A DNA stretch of 64,000 bases, taken from NCBI RefSeq assembly GCF_003711225.1, contig NZ_CP031030.1, forward strand, positions 5,580,001 through 5,644,000, written 5' to 3'. The DNA is from Runella sp. SP2 (GTDB lineage: Bacteria > Bacteroidota > Bacteroidia > Cytophagales > Spirosomataceae). Positions 1 to 8,994 of this stretch are shown piece by piece. The stretch's first letter is position 1; each line of letters opens with the position of its first letter. The position numbers and the translations under genes are program-made. The notes below the pieces were generated by a model. That model saw only the letters and a list, made by a program, of their open reading frames with translations. It did no database searches and had not been told where the DNA came from.

Positions 1-600
1 AGTTTTGTGAATAATTCACGTAACTTAGCGCTCAAACTCAACACGTTTCTACCCCATCATCCTGAAATCAGAAAGACGTTTAAAGTACTCATTACCAACT
101 ACATTCTTGCCGCAAAAGAACACTTGCGTTCGGGAGTGCATGTGAAGCACCTAGAGAATATAGGCGAATACGACAGCACGTTTTATAGCAAGAAAAAGCA
201 TGTTCCCAACCAAATTATGGGGGCGATTTATGACGAGGTCAATACCCTTTACCAGCACAAACTACTCACGGGCGACCAGCTATTTCTCATCAATGAAGAA
301 CTCCGCTCTTTCACCGACAACATCGGTGGCTGTGAGCGTATCAAGCGCACGCCCATTCCGTTTGCCTACAGTTTATTTTTGAAAAAAGTCATTTTCTTGT
401 ACGTATTTACGATGCCCATTGGGTTTGTGGTGGAGTTTAAGTATTGGGCAGCCCCCATTGTAGCCATCGTTTTCTACATCTTCGCCAGCATCGAAGTTTT
501 GGCCGAAGAAATTGAAGACCCCTTCGGAACCGACGCCAACGACCTCCCTACGGATACCATTTACGAAACCATCAAAGCCAACCTCGACGAAATTCTATAA
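1..600 (+). CDS. Bestrophin-family anion channel, C-terminal part (cut by window edge)
   Basis: The frame is open from base 1, so the gene begins before the window and about 199 C-terminal residues are visible. The bestrophin/UPF0187 signature is clear: CERIKRTPIPFAY, then two hydrophobic segments, then the acidic motif EEIEDPFGTDANDLP, which in this family forms a cytosolic regulatory part of the channel. Bacterial members are usually about 290-310 residues and form pentameric channels in the inner membrane, so roughly a third is missing. A GTG at position 7 could be read as a start, but the family length argues against it. pyrB follows on the same strand after 87 bases with its own promoter, so co-transcription is not implied. 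The family call is firm; the ion carried is not known from sequence. Confidence 0.85.
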   Translation, partial: SFVNNSRNLALKLNTFLPHHPEIRKTFKVLITNYILAAKEHLRSGVHVKHLENIGEYDSTFYSKKKHVPNQIMGAIYDEVNTLYQHKLLTGDQLFLINEELRSFTDNIGGCERIKRTPIPFAYSLFLKKVIFLYVFTMPIGFVVEFKYWAAPIVAIVFYIFASIEVLAEEIEDPFGTDANDLPTDTIYETIKANLDEIL

Positions 601-654
601 GCACACTTTTCAAGGTTTTTGAGGCCGAATATTTCGCAAACGTGCAGGGATTTG

Positions 655-662
655 TACCTTTG
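655..662 (+). promoter_or_regulatory. -7 promoter box of pyrB
   Basis: TACCTTTG matches the Bacteroidota -7 consensus TANNTTTG exactly and lies 25 bases before the pyrB ATG. The -33 element is weak (ATTTCG at 631-636, 18 bases upstream). Its position shows that an upstream in-frame start at 619 is not the real one. Confidence 0.55.
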
Positions 663-687
663 CAAAACTTTTTTTGTGCTCCTGACC

Positions 688-1608
688 ATGTCACAACTTT
701 CCGTAAGGCACCTACTCGGCATCAAAAACCTCACCGAATCAGATATTTACACGATTTTAGATACGGCTACTCAGTTCAAAGACGTCATCAATCGGCCCAT
801 CAAAAAAGTCCCTTCTTTGCGCGATGTGACGATTGCCAACGTTTTTTTTGAAAACTCTACCCGCACTCGTTTATCGTTTGAATTGGCCGAAAAACGACTT
901 TCTGCCGACGTAGTTAATTTTTCTGCTTCGGGAAGTTCGGTCAAAAAAGGGGAAACCTTGCTCGATACCGTCAACAACATTTTGGCCATGAAAGTCGATA
1001 TGATTGTGATGCGGCACAGTAGCCCAGGCGCTCCGCATTTCTTGTCTGAGCGGATTACTGCCAATGTCGTCAACGCAGGCGACGGCACCCACGAGCACCC
1101 TACCCAAGCGTTGTTGGATGCGTTTTCCATTCGTGAGCAAATTGGTGATTTGGCGGGGAAAAAGATTGCCATCATTGGCGATATTCTTCACTCTCGGGTC
1201 GCGCTTTCTAACATTTTTTGCCTCAAAAAACTAGGCGCCGAAGTCCGCGTGTGTGGGCCAACCACGCTTATCCCAAAATACATTTCTTCGTTGGGCGTAC
1301 AAGTGAGCCACAACGTGAAAGAAACGCTCCAATGGTGCGATGTCGCCAACGTGCTCCGTATTCAATTAGAACGCCTGCAAGTAAAATACTTCCCAAGCCT
1401 TCGTGAGTATTCGTTGTATTTTGGTATTAATCGTCAAATGCTCGACGAACTTGACCGCGACATTGTCTTGATGCACCCTGGGCCTATCAACCGTGGGGTC
1501 GAACTCACCTCTGATGCCGCCGATTCGCGTCAAAGTATCATCTTAAACCAAGTAGAAAACGGAGTAGCTGTGCGCATGGCGGTGCTTTATCTATTGGCTC
1601 AACAGTAG
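688..1608 (+). CDS. pyrB: Aspartate carbamoyltransferase catalytic subunit
   Basis: This 306-residue protein catalyses carbamoyl phosphate plus aspartate to N-carbamoyl-aspartate, the first committed step of pyrimidine synthesis, in the cytosol. The carbamoyl-phosphate loop FFENSTRTRLSFE lies at about residues 53-65, HPTQALLD at about 137, and HPGPINRGVE near 264; all are diagnostic of ATCase. The ATG at 688 gives MSQLSVRHLLGI, the usual start and length of the family, and sits just after a TANNTTTG box, whereas an in-frame start at 619 lies before that box. No pyrI regulatory subunit is next to it. The gene downstream is an unrelated secreted glycosidase 24 bases away. Confidence 0.96.
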   Translation: MSQLSVRHLLGIKNLTESDIYTILDTATQFKDVINRPIKKVPSLRDVTIANVFFENSTRTRLSFELAEKRLSADVVNFSASGSSVKKGETLLDTVNNILAMKVDMIVMRHSSPGAPHFLSERITANVVNAGDGTHEHPTQALLDAFSIREQIGDLAGKKIAIIGDILHSRVALSNIFCLKKLGAEVRVCGPTTLIPKYISSLGVQVSHNVKETLQWCDVANVLRIQLERLQVKYFPSLREYSLYFGINRQMLDELDRDIVLMHPGPINRGVELTSDAADSRQSIILNQVENGVAVRMAVLYLLAQQ

Positions 1609-1632
1609 TTGGGAACTAATAGATAACCTATC

Positions 1633-3420
1633 ATGAAAATACTACCAAAACGTCGTACGTTTACTGCGTACCTCGCAGAAGGTATTGCCTTTTGCTTCTT
1701 GCTCTTTTTTGCATTTTGCCCAACTTTTGCCCAAACGCGAACGTACTGCAACCCGATTAATCTGGATTATGGCTTTACTCCCATTCCCAATTTTTCGGAA
1801 GCAGGGCGGCATCGTGCCACCGCCGACCCCGTCATTGTCAATTTCAAAGGCACCTATTTTCTTTTTTCTACCAATCAATGGGGCTATTGGTGGAGCAAAG
1901 ATTTGTCAAAATGGAACTTTATAAGTCGTAAGTTTCTCCTTCCGCACAACAAAGTCTATGACGAATTATGCGCCCCCGCCGTTTGGGCCATGGACGATAC
2001 GCTCTACGTTATTGGTTCTACGCATACCAAAGAGTTTGCAATTTGGAAAAGTACCAACCCCACGGTTGATGACTGGAAAATTGCCGTTTCGGCTTTTGAA
2101 GGGGCAGCTTGGGACCCCGCCTTTTTGTACGACGACGACAAACGCCTTTACCTTTACTACGGTTCTAGCAATTTTTATCCATTGTACGGCTGGGAAATCA
2201 ACCCAAAAACACTCCAACCCATTGGCGAACGTAAAGAACTCGTCCGCCTCCACGACGACCAACATGGCTGGGAACGTTTTGGCGATTATAACGACAATAT
2301 TTTCCTCAAACCGTTTATCGAAGGGGCTTGGGTGGACAAACACAACGGGAAATACTACTTCCAATACGGAGCACCTGGAACGGAGTTTAACGGATACGCC
2401 GACGGGGTTTATGTATCGGACAACCCATTGGGGCCATTTACCTACCAAAAACACAACCCATTTTGTTATAAACCAGGAGGCTTCATACGAGGAGCAGGCC
2501 ACGGCGGAAGTTTCAAAGATAATTTTAACAATTGGTGGCACATTACTACGGGTGTTGTGGCCGTCAAAAACAATTTTGAACGTCGTTTGGTCCTTTTTCC
2601 TACGGGTTTTGACAACGACGGCATTATGTATTCCAACACCACGTTTGGCGACTACCCTCATACGTTACCCACTGGCAAAGCTGACCACCTTAAAAGTCGT
2701 TTTACGGGCTGGATGTTGTTAAATTACAACAAACCCGTGCAAGTTTCGTCGTCGTTGAGTGGTTTTACGCCCAACTTCGCCGTGGACGAGGACATCAAAA
2801 CCTACTGGAGTGCTACTTCGGCCAACGCAGGCGAATGGCTACAGAGCGACTTGGGCGAAGTATCGACCGTCAATGCCATTCAAATCAACTATGCCGACCA
2901 AGACGTGGACTCGATGTATTTGGGAAAATTTACCAATATCTATCACCAATACCGTCTATGGCATTCGCTAGATGGCAAAAAATGGCAGTTGCTGGTGGAC
3001 AAAAGTAAAAACAAGACCGATGTCCCCCACGATTACATTGAGCTGAGCAAGCCCGTTGAAACGCGTTTTATTAAGTTAGAAAACCTCCACATGGCCACGG
3101 GCAAGTTTGCCATCAGTGGTCTGCGGGTATTTGGAAAAGGAAAGGGGAAAGTACCTAACGCTGTTAAAGGCTTTGTAGTACTCCGACAAGAAGACGACAA
3201 ACGGAATGCGTGGCTCAAATGGTACCCCGAAAGCGGCGCACAGGGCTATAATATCCATTACGGTATCGCGCCCGACAAGCTATATACCAGCGTGATGGTC
3301 TATAACAAAAACGAGTACTACCTCAAAGCACTTGATAAAAATACGACCTATTACCTTTCGATTGAGCCTTTCAACGAAAACGGCATTGGGCAACGCACGG
3401 TAGTGATGAAAGTGGAGTAA
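1633..3420 (+). CDS. Secreted glycoside hydrolase family 43-like protein with F5/8-C and fibronectin III domains
   Basis: The 595-residue protein has a signal peptide ending near TFAQ (residue 34). A five-bladed propeller typical of GH43 covers about residues 38-345. Probable catalytic residues are Asp65 in TADPVIV (base), Asp161 in WDPAFLYDDD (pKa modulator) and Glu230 in FIEGAW (acid); these are assigned by analogy with the family. A discoidin/F5/8 type C carbohydrate-binding domain follows at about 355-500, and a fibronectin type III-like domain at about 508-595. Such enzymes usually cleave arabinose- or xylose-containing plant polysaccharides; the substrate cannot be told here. No SusC/SusD pair is present, so this is not an obvious polysaccharide utilisation locus. 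A degraded copy of the last part of the gene lies just downstream. Confidence 0.82.
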   Translation: MKILPKRRTFTAYLAEGIAFCFLLFFAFCPTFAQTRTYCNPINLDYGFTPIPNFSEAGRHRATADPVIVNFKGTYFLFSTNQWGYWWSKDLSKWNFISRKFLLPHNKVYDELCAPAVWAMDDTLYVIGSTHTKEFAIWKSTNPTVDDWKIAVSAFEGAAWDPAFLYDDDKRLYLYYGSSNFYPLYGWEINPKTLQPIGERKELVRLHDDQHGWERFGDYNDNIFLKPFIEGAWVDKHNGKYYFQYGAPGTEFNGYADGVYVSDNPLGPFTYQKHNPFCYKPGGFIRGAGHGGSFKDNFNNWWHITTGVVAVKNNFERRLVLFPTGFDNDGIMYSNTTFGDYPHTLPTGKADHLKSRFTGWMLLNYNKPVQVSSSLSGFTPNFAVDEDIKTYWSATSANAGEWLQSDLGEVSTVNAIQINYADQDVDSMYLGKFTNIYHQYRLWHSLDGKKWQLLVDKSKNKTDVPHDYIELSKPVETRFIKLENLHMATGKFAISGLRVFGKGKGKVPNAVKGFVVLRQEDDKRNAWLKWYPESGAQGYNIHYGIAPDKLYTSVMVYNKNEYYLKALDKNTTYYLSIEPFNENGIGQRTVVMKVE

Positions 3421-3422
3421 AC

Positions 3423-3453
3423 CCTTCCCGAAAGTTTGAAACTTTCGGGAAGG
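3423..3453. repeat. Palindromic intergenic repeat, copy 1
   Basis: A perfect inverted repeat with 15-base arms (left arm CCTTCCCGAAAGTTT) around a single G, directly after the GH43 stop. The same palindrome occurs at 4011-4041 and, with a 5-base centre, at 26080-26112. It could act as a transcription terminator, but the recurrence points to a dispersed repeat family. Confidence 0.85.
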
Positions 3454-3471
3454 TGAATGATTATGATGTAA

Positions 3472-3543
3472 AACAAAAACGAGTACTACCTCAAAGCACT
3501 TGATAAAAATAGGGCAACGCACAGCGGTGATGAAGGTGGAGTG
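3472..3543 (+). repeat. Degraded partial duplication of the GH43 3' end
   Basis: The segment starting AACAAAAACGAGTACTACC repeats the coding sequence beginning near 3304 almost base for base up to GATAAAAAT, then jumps about 50 bases to GGGCAACGCAC and continues with a few substitutions through the equivalent of the last codons. It is a tandem copy with an internal deletion, placed after the palindrome at 3423-3453, and has no coding capacity of its own. Confidence 0.85.
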
Positions 3544-3561
3544 ACGAGGAGTAAATTGACC

Positions 3562-3594
3562 TTTTGCTAAAAATCAGTTTCGTAGTTATCTTTG
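3562..3594 (+). promoter_or_regulatory. Promoter of the kinase remnant
   Basis: TTTTG at 3562-3566 and TATCTTTG at 3587-3594, separated by 20 bases, match the Bacteroidota -33/-7 pattern. The likely transcript start is only a few bases before the ATG at 3604, so the message would be nearly leaderless. Confidence 0.5.
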
Positions 3595-3603
3595 ATAAAA
3601 AAA

Positions 3604-3951
3604 ATGACCGATGAACTTAGACATATCCTTGAAGGAACTGGCAGAATTACAGAAACAGATCTTATCCAAACAACCCTCTTTTACCTTAGAAAAGGCCAAA
3701 CAGCAAGTGGAAAGATTGAAAAATCAAAATTCGTCAATAAAGAAGACGAGGTAAAACACCTAACTACCTTTGCCTCTCGCTATCATCTTTGGTACACTGC
3801 AATACCTCAAAATGCCTATATTGGAGAAGGTAATGATTTTTTTCATCCAGAGTTAGGCATTATTCTTGAAGACCTTCACGACGAAAATGTATTAACTAAT
3901 CAGGGACTTTTCTTTTTTATTGATAGTGCTATTTATTTGATTACCCATTAG
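3604..3951 (+). pseudogene. Remnant of a putative polyvalent-protein kinase, internally deleted
   Basis: The 115 residues read as two ends of one known architecture, the putative Ser/Thr kinase found in polyvalent proteins of mobile elements. The N-terminal part (DELRHILEGTGRI, QTTLFYLRKGQTASG) is the conserved lead-in; the C-terminal part (HPELGIILEDLHDENVL, then LFFFIDSAIYL) is the kinase catalytic-loop region. What normally lies between, the glycine-rich loop, the lysine strand and the hinge, about 100 residues, is absent, and the junction falls at YIGEGN/DFFHPELG. I infer an in-frame deletion, so kinase activity is unlikely. The TTG at 3592 would add four residues. The assignment rests on recall of the family pattern rather than a search. 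Confidence 0.6.
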
Positions 3952-4010
3952 AAGAAAGCACTATTGAAAAATACGCCCCATAGCCAATCAATACGAAGAA
4001 GTTATCTCAA

Positions 4011-4041
4011 CCTTCCCGAAAGTTTTAAACTTTCGGGAAGG
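4011..4041. repeat. Palindromic intergenic repeat, copy 2
   Basis: The same 15-base arms as the copy at 3423-3453, here around a central T. It lies between the kinase remnant and the convergent ppc gene, where it could stop transcription from either side. Confidence 0.85.
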
Positions 4042-4052
4042 TAAAAAAAGGA

Positions 4053-6626
4053 TTAGGCAGAGTTGCGCGCGGCGTTGATGATACCAAACATCGCCCGAAT
4101 GACAAGCTTATTGAACACATCTACGTCAGCGGAAGAGAGCTCTCCACTTTGTAGTTTTTGAAGCGCGTACTGTTGAATCGTCATCAACGGCAAGACAATT
4201 CGCTCCCGAATCTTGATGGACTCTTTGGTGACTGGGTTTTGGTTTAATAAGTCTTTTTCGCCCGAAAACTCCAACATCAATCGAATACTACGCTCGTATT
4301 CCTCAAACATCATGTTCCAAATCGTTGCAAACTCTGGATTGTCTTGGAGGTATTTGGTAGCTGGATAATACGCCTTCATCAGCGACTGCATTGAGTTTTC
4401 GACCAACGTACGAACAAACAACGAACGCTTATAGAGCTTCTTCAAAGCATCCATTTTCCCTTCGTTTTTCAACGTTTCCAAACCTGACCCAAACCCGTAA
4501 AAACCAGGTACATTTTGTTTCATCTGGGCCCAAGAACCCACAAACGGAATCGCGCGGAGGTCTTCAAACTTGAGTCCACCACCGCTTCCACGCTTGTCGG
4601 GTCGGCTACCAATTTTGGTTTGTCCGTAAAAACGTAAAGGCGTAATTTTCTCCAAATACGGCACAAACGTCGGGTGATTTTTGAGTCCCAAATACGCATG
4701 ATACGCCGCATCGGCCAACTCTTCCATCAGCGCCTTATCGGCCTCAGAAAGTTGATCCTTGGTGTTTTTGGACATAAAAAGATTGTTTTCCAACCCTGCC
4801 GTAAACAATCTTTCTAAGTTATAAATGGCCGTTGGCACTGTACCATAGTTGGAGCTAATGGTCTGTCCCTGAACCGTCAACTGAATTTCTTTGTCTTCAA
4901 TATCTTTCCCCAACGACGCATAAAACGCGTGGTTGTTTCCTCCCCCACGACCTGGAGGCCCTCCACGACCGTCGAAGAAGGTCACTTTTACATCGTACTC
5001 GCGCGAAATTTTTGTGAGTTGCTCTTTGGCTGAGAAAATTGACCAGTTTGCCCGCAAATATCCTCCGTCTTTGGTCCCGTCGGAGAAACCCACCATGATG
5101 GTTTGTTGGTTGCCTCTCTTGGCTAAATGCGCCCGATAATACGGATTTTCGTACAACATTTTCATTACCTCCGACGCATTTGCAAGGTCATCTACAGTTT
5201 CAAAAAGCGGGACAATATCAACGTGCAAATCATCTGTTTTCCAAACATTTTTAAACAACGCCAATACTTCCACCACGTTAAGCGCACTCGCACAGTTGCT
5301 GATGACATAGCGGTGAGCTCCTTCTATTCCATTTCGTTTCTGAATTTCACGAATGGCCAACATCGAACCATAAATATCTTGCGTAATCGGGTCTTTGAAA
5401 TCGCTTTCTGCCAACTCTACCTGCAACGACAACAAGAAATCTATTTTTCGTTTTTCATCCCAACTTTCATAATCAGAGAATGAGAAAACAGGAACTTGTT
5501 TTTCAATTTTCGTAAGAATTTCCTGCCACGCCAATGAGTGTTTAGGACTTACTTGACGAATATCCAAACTAGCAAAAAAGAAACCAAATAGCTTGATTTT
5601 CAACACTGTTTCATCCAACAACTCCACAAAGAGTGAATCGTGGTCGCGTACCAATACTTCCCGTGCTTGGCTCAAGTCCGCCAATAGTTCTTCGGCTTTG
5701 GTGTAGTGCTCTTGATCAGGATAATAAATCGCGTTGTTGGTCTTACGCTCTGCCGTTGAGATAAACTCTTCTACCCCATTAAAGGTCAATCGGCGTTTGA
5801 GGTATTTAATATCACGCCAATAACACTTGAGCAATATCTGGCGCAAACGGTCAGCCACCTCCAATGTCACGTCCGAAGTGACAAACGGGTTTCCGTCGCG
5901 GTCGCCTCCAGGCCAAAAGCCCAAGCGGAACAAACCCGTGTGTTTCCATTCGTTCATCGGTACTTCAAGGCCATTGAGCAGGCGTTGCACAAGCATCGGG
6001 ATGGCTTTATAAAATACATTCTCCAAAAACCAACACAACGTCATGGCTTCATCCAGCGGCGTAGGCTTGTTTTTGTTGATAAAGCCCGTTTTTCCCAACT
6101 GCAATAGAAGATGGTTTACTTCCACAAAGTCATTGTCTTTGATGGATTCTTCCAAATCAGTGATGATACCAAGTACTTTGCCTGGGTAAAATTGCGTAGG
6201 GTGGGCTGTCAACACGATGCGTACACAAAAGTCTTCTAACTTACGAAGAAGCTTTTGGCGCAAATCGTCGCTATCGACCCGATTGAGAAGCTGCGTAAGC
6301 GACCCTTGCCCATTGCTGTCATGTGTGTGGTCAAAACCCGCATCTTCCACGGAATCAAACAATACAACTTGCCGTTCAATGAACTTGATTAAGTTAAATA
6401 GCAAGTCGCGACGTTCATCTTCGGTCGCATTTTCGGTATATTCCTCAAAAAACGACTCGATGATTTGCAAAGGGCTTTTGCCCGCATTAAACCCTTCCTC
6501 ACTCGCCTGAACAAGCAACGGAAGAAGCGTACCCGTACGGTAGATGTCCTGAAACGGTAAGCTCAGAAACAGGCTGTTGAAAATGTTATATTTCGTTACA
6601 ACAGCGTCTTGATAAACGTTAGGCAT
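4053..6626 (-). CDS. ppc: Phosphoenolpyruvate carboxylase
   Basis: This 857-residue enzyme carboxylates phosphoenolpyruvate to oxaloacetate, refilling the citric-acid cycle. Signature sites are VLTAHPTQ with the catalytic His at residue 142, FWPGGDRDGNPFVT near 230, the glycine-rich loop FDGRGGPPGRGGGN at about 550-565, and MVGFSDGTKDGGY just before it. The C-terminus ends in NAARNSA rather than the canonical NTG, so the usual C-terminal glycine is replaced, as seen in some Bacteroidota enzymes. The length is slightly below that of the E. coli enzyme. It stands alone on its strand and faces the divergent gene at 6842. Confidence 0.95.
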   Translation of the reverse strand: MPNVYQDAVVTKYNIFNSLFLSLPFQDIYRTGTLLPLLVQASEEGFNAGKSPLQIIESFFEEYTENATEDERRDLLFNLIKFIERQVVLFDSVEDAGFDHTHDSNGQGSLTQLLNRVDSDDLRQKLLRKLEDFCVRIVLTAHPTQFYPGKVLGIITDLEESIKDNDFVEVNHLLLQLGKTGFINKNKPTPLDEAMTLCWFLENVFYKAIPMLVQRLLNGLEVPMNEWKHTGLFRLGFWPGGDRDGNPFVTSDVTLEVADRLRQILLKCYWRDIKYLKRRLTFNGVEEFISTAERKTNNAIYYPDQEHYTKAEELLADLSQAREVLVRDHDSLFVELLDETVLKIKLFGFFFASLDIRQVSPKHSLAWQEILTKIEKQVPVFSFSDYESWDEKRKIDFLLSLQVELAESDFKDPITQDIYGSMLAIREIQKRNGIEGAHRYVISNCASALNVVEVLALFKNVWKTDDLHVDIVPLFETVDDLANASEVMKMLYENPYYRAHLAKRGNQQTIMVGFSDGTKDGGYLRANWSIFSAKEQLTKISREYDVKVTFFDGRGGPPGRGGGNNHAFYASLGKDIEDKEIQLTVQGQTISSNYGTVPTAIYNLERLFTAGLENNLFMSKNTKDQLSEADKALMEELADAAYHAYLGLKNHPTFVPYLEKITPLRFYGQTKIGSRPDKRGSGGGLKFEDLRAIPFVGSWAQMKQNVPGFYGFGSGLETLKNEGKMDALKKLYKRSLFVRTLVENSMQSLMKAYYPATKYLQDNPEFATIWNMMFEEYERSIRLMLEFSGEKDLLNQNPVTKESIKIRERIVLPLMTIQQYALQKLQSGELSSADVDVFNKLVIRAMFGIINAARNSA

Positions 6627-6841
6627 GTGGGTTGTTAATGTTAGGTGGGTATTAGACAGCGAATAAAAGCATAAAATTGTACATTTTCAAGAAAAAAGGC
6701 CAATTCTTATCAATTTTAATAATTAAAGTAGGGGTTTTATTGAAAATTTCTTAATTTAACCCTAACAATCATACGTTATGTTCAATTCTCAAACACAAAG
6801 AAGAAACCATTGTATGTTTAAACGTATCCATTTTTACTCGT

Positions 6842-8899
6842 TTGAAATCACTACTTTTTCTCTCGTTTGGGGTTGGCTTAGTTGGAACTGTTTCCTATGC
6901 GCAAGAATTTCGCCGCCGCGAAATTGACCCCACTTCATTTGTTCAGAACCTCCTGCCCATCACGGCAGAAGACCTCAATTATGGTACGGTCTATGAGAAT
7001 CTGATTCAGCTCTACACTGCTCCACTCGACCTTAACACCTGCACGCGCGAAGAACTGGCTGCTACGTATCTTCTCAATGAACGTCAGCTCAATCGCTTCT
7101 TTGAGTACCGTACTCAGTTTGGAAATTTCCTGTCTATCTACGAGTTACAGGCTATTCCTGAGTTTGAGTTAGCACTGATTTACCGATTGCTCCCCTTTGT
7201 GACCGTCACTCCCCAAAATCGAAAGTTATGGAATGGATTGACCAATCCTAGCGACCATTATTTGTTGGTAAGAACGGAGCAACTTTTAGAACAAAAACGC
7301 GGAGCTACCGCAGATGCGCCCCAGTCACGCGATGGAACATTGCAGAAATTTGCGGGTAGTCCGCTGCAATGGTACGCTCGCTATCGCTACAGCCGAAGCC
7401 GCGACTTTAGTTTTGGCATTACGGCCGAAAAAGACGAAGGGGAAGCTTTTTCGTGGAAGCCTTCGGCGCACAAGTACGGCCCTGATTTTTTATCATTTCA
7501 CGCCCAAGTACAGCACCGTGGGCGCCTCAAAAACCTCATTTTGGGTGATTACCAACTCCAAGTAGGACAAGGGTTAATTTATTCGGCGGGTTTTTCGCTG
7601 GGCAAAGGCATGGAAACCGTCTATACCATTCGTCGCCCCACGACAGGTATCCGTCCTTACACTTCTGTCACCGAAACGGGCTTTTTTCGCGGCATTGCGG
7701 CTACTTATTCTTTAGGCAAGCGCCTTGAACTTACCACGCTGCTTTCTCGCGTTCGGCAGAGTGGAACACTCACCGCCCAGCAAACCGTCAGCTCGTTCCA
7801 AACCGACGGGCTTTTTCGCATTCCTAATGAACTCCAATACCGCGCCAACCTCGTAGAACAAAACGCGGGAGCGCATTTGGTGTATCATCTTGACCGTGGG
7901 CAACTGGGTGCTACCTACCTTCATACTTCTTTTGACTATCCGTTGCAGAAGGCAGAAGCGCCACGCAATGAATTTGAATTTCGGGGAAAACATAATCACC
8001 TTTTGGGATTGCATGGCAACTATGTTTGGCGGAATTTTCATTTTTTTGGCGAAACGGCACGCTCCAAAAGCGGTGGAACGGGTACCGTTGCAGGCGTACT
8101 CGCCAGCCTCACCAAACGCTGGGATGCGTCCCTACTTTTTCGGAATTTTGACAGGAATTTTCACAGTTTTTATGCCAATGCTTTTGGTGAAAACAGCCGT
8201 AATATCAACGAAGCTGGGTTGTATTTGGGGGCAAAATACAGCGTTCATAAACGGCTAAAACTAGCGACTTACGTTGACCTCTATCGCTTCCCTTGGTATA
8301 AATATTTGGTCGATAAACAACCTACCAAAGGCTGGGATTATCTCGTACAAGGCACCTGGACGCCTTCCAAAAAATGGACGTTGTACGCCGTTTATCGGCA
8401 AGAGCAAAAAGAAAGAAATATCGCGTCTGATTTGTCAAAACAAAAATTTGTAACCCAAACCCTGCGCCGCACCCTTGTACTAAATGCCGAATACGCACCC
8501 CACCGCAGTTGGTCGTTTCGCAGTCGAATCCAAGGAGGGACGTTTGGCTACCACGGCTTCGAAGCCGACAAAGGATGGTTGGTGTTACAAGAAGTAACGG
8601 CCAAATGGGGCAAGTTGGCAGCGACCGCCCGCGTTTCTGCGTACAATACCGATAGCTACGACGCTCGTCAATACGCCGTAGAGCAGGATGTACTATACGC
8701 GATTTCGATGCCTGCTTATTATGAGCGTGGCTTTCGGCATTTTTTGTTGCTGCGGTATTCGGCAAATGCGCACACGGATATTTGGCTTCGGGTATCGCGT
8801 ACAACCATGCCCGAACGCGACGCACTCAGCTCGTACGTGGACGAAATCCAAGGGACAAACCGAACAGATATTAAATGCCAAGTACGCTATCGCTTTTAG
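6842..8899 (+). CDS. Exported helix-hairpin-helix protein with a predicted outer-membrane beta-barrel
   Basis: The 685-residue protein begins with a signal peptide (LLFLSFGVGLVGTVSYAQ). Residues about 55-120 hold a ComEA-like helix-hairpin-helix repeat (LDLNTCTREELAA; LSIYELQAIPEFE). The rest, about 130-685, is rich in alternating aromatic strands and ends in CQVRYRF, with the terminal Phe typical of outer-membrane barrels. The combination is recurrent in Bacteroidota but has no settled function. The start is a TTG; no in-frame ATG exists nearby upstream, and this TTG gives a proper signal peptide. The 215 bases before it are the divergent promoter region with ppc. Confidence 0.7.
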   Translation: MKSLLFLSFGVGLVGTVSYAQEFRRREIDPTSFVQNLLPITAEDLNYGTVYENLIQLYTAPLDLNTCTREELAATYLLNERQLNRFFEYRTQFGNFLSIYELQAIPEFELALIYRLLPFVTVTPQNRKLWNGLTNPSDHYLLVRTEQLLEQKRGATADAPQSRDGTLQKFAGSPLQWYARYRYSRSRDFSFGITAEKDEGEAFSWKPSAHKYGPDFLSFHAQVQHRGRLKNLILGDYQLQVGQGLIYSAGFSLGKGMETVYTIRRPTTGIRPYTSVTETGFFRGIAATYSLGKRLELTTLLSRVRQSGTLTAQQTVSSFQTDGLFRIPNELQYRANLVEQNAGAHLVYHLDRGQLGATYLHTSFDYPLQKAEAPRNEFEFRGKHNHLLGLHGNYVWRNFHFFGETARSKSGGTGTVAGVLASLTKRWDASLLFRNFDRNFHSFYANAFGENSRNINEAGLYLGAKYSVHKRLKLATYVDLYRFPWYKYLVDKQPTKGWDYLVQGTWTPSKKWTLYAVYRQEQKERNIASDLSKQKFVTQTLRRTLVLNAEYAPHRSWSFRSRIQGGTFGYHGFEADKGWLVLQEVTAKWGKLAATARVSAYNTDSYDARQYAVEQDVLYAISMPAYYERGFRHFLLLRYSANAHTDIWLRVSRTTMPERDALSSYVDEIQGTNRTDIKCQVRYRF

Positions 8900-8994
8900 T
8901 GATTTTTAACAAATTTAACTTTGGCATAACTTTTGATAAGTGATGGTTAGTGTATCTAAAAGGTATATAACCCTCTGCTTTTCAATTGTTTTTT

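Noticed and set aside
619-687. Extended N-terminus for pyrB
   Set aside because: The added codons run across the TANNTTTG promoter box and are not in the family.
1966-2661. Long open frame of 231 codons on the minus strand inside the glycosidase gene
   Set aside because: It lies fully opposite a well-supported GH43 gene and shows no family motif; the plus-strand frame explains the sequence.
6814-6841. ATG starts (6814 and 6778) for the helix-hairpin-helix gene
   Set aside because: Both are out of frame with the signal peptide; the TTG at 6842 is in frame and gives a normal signal.
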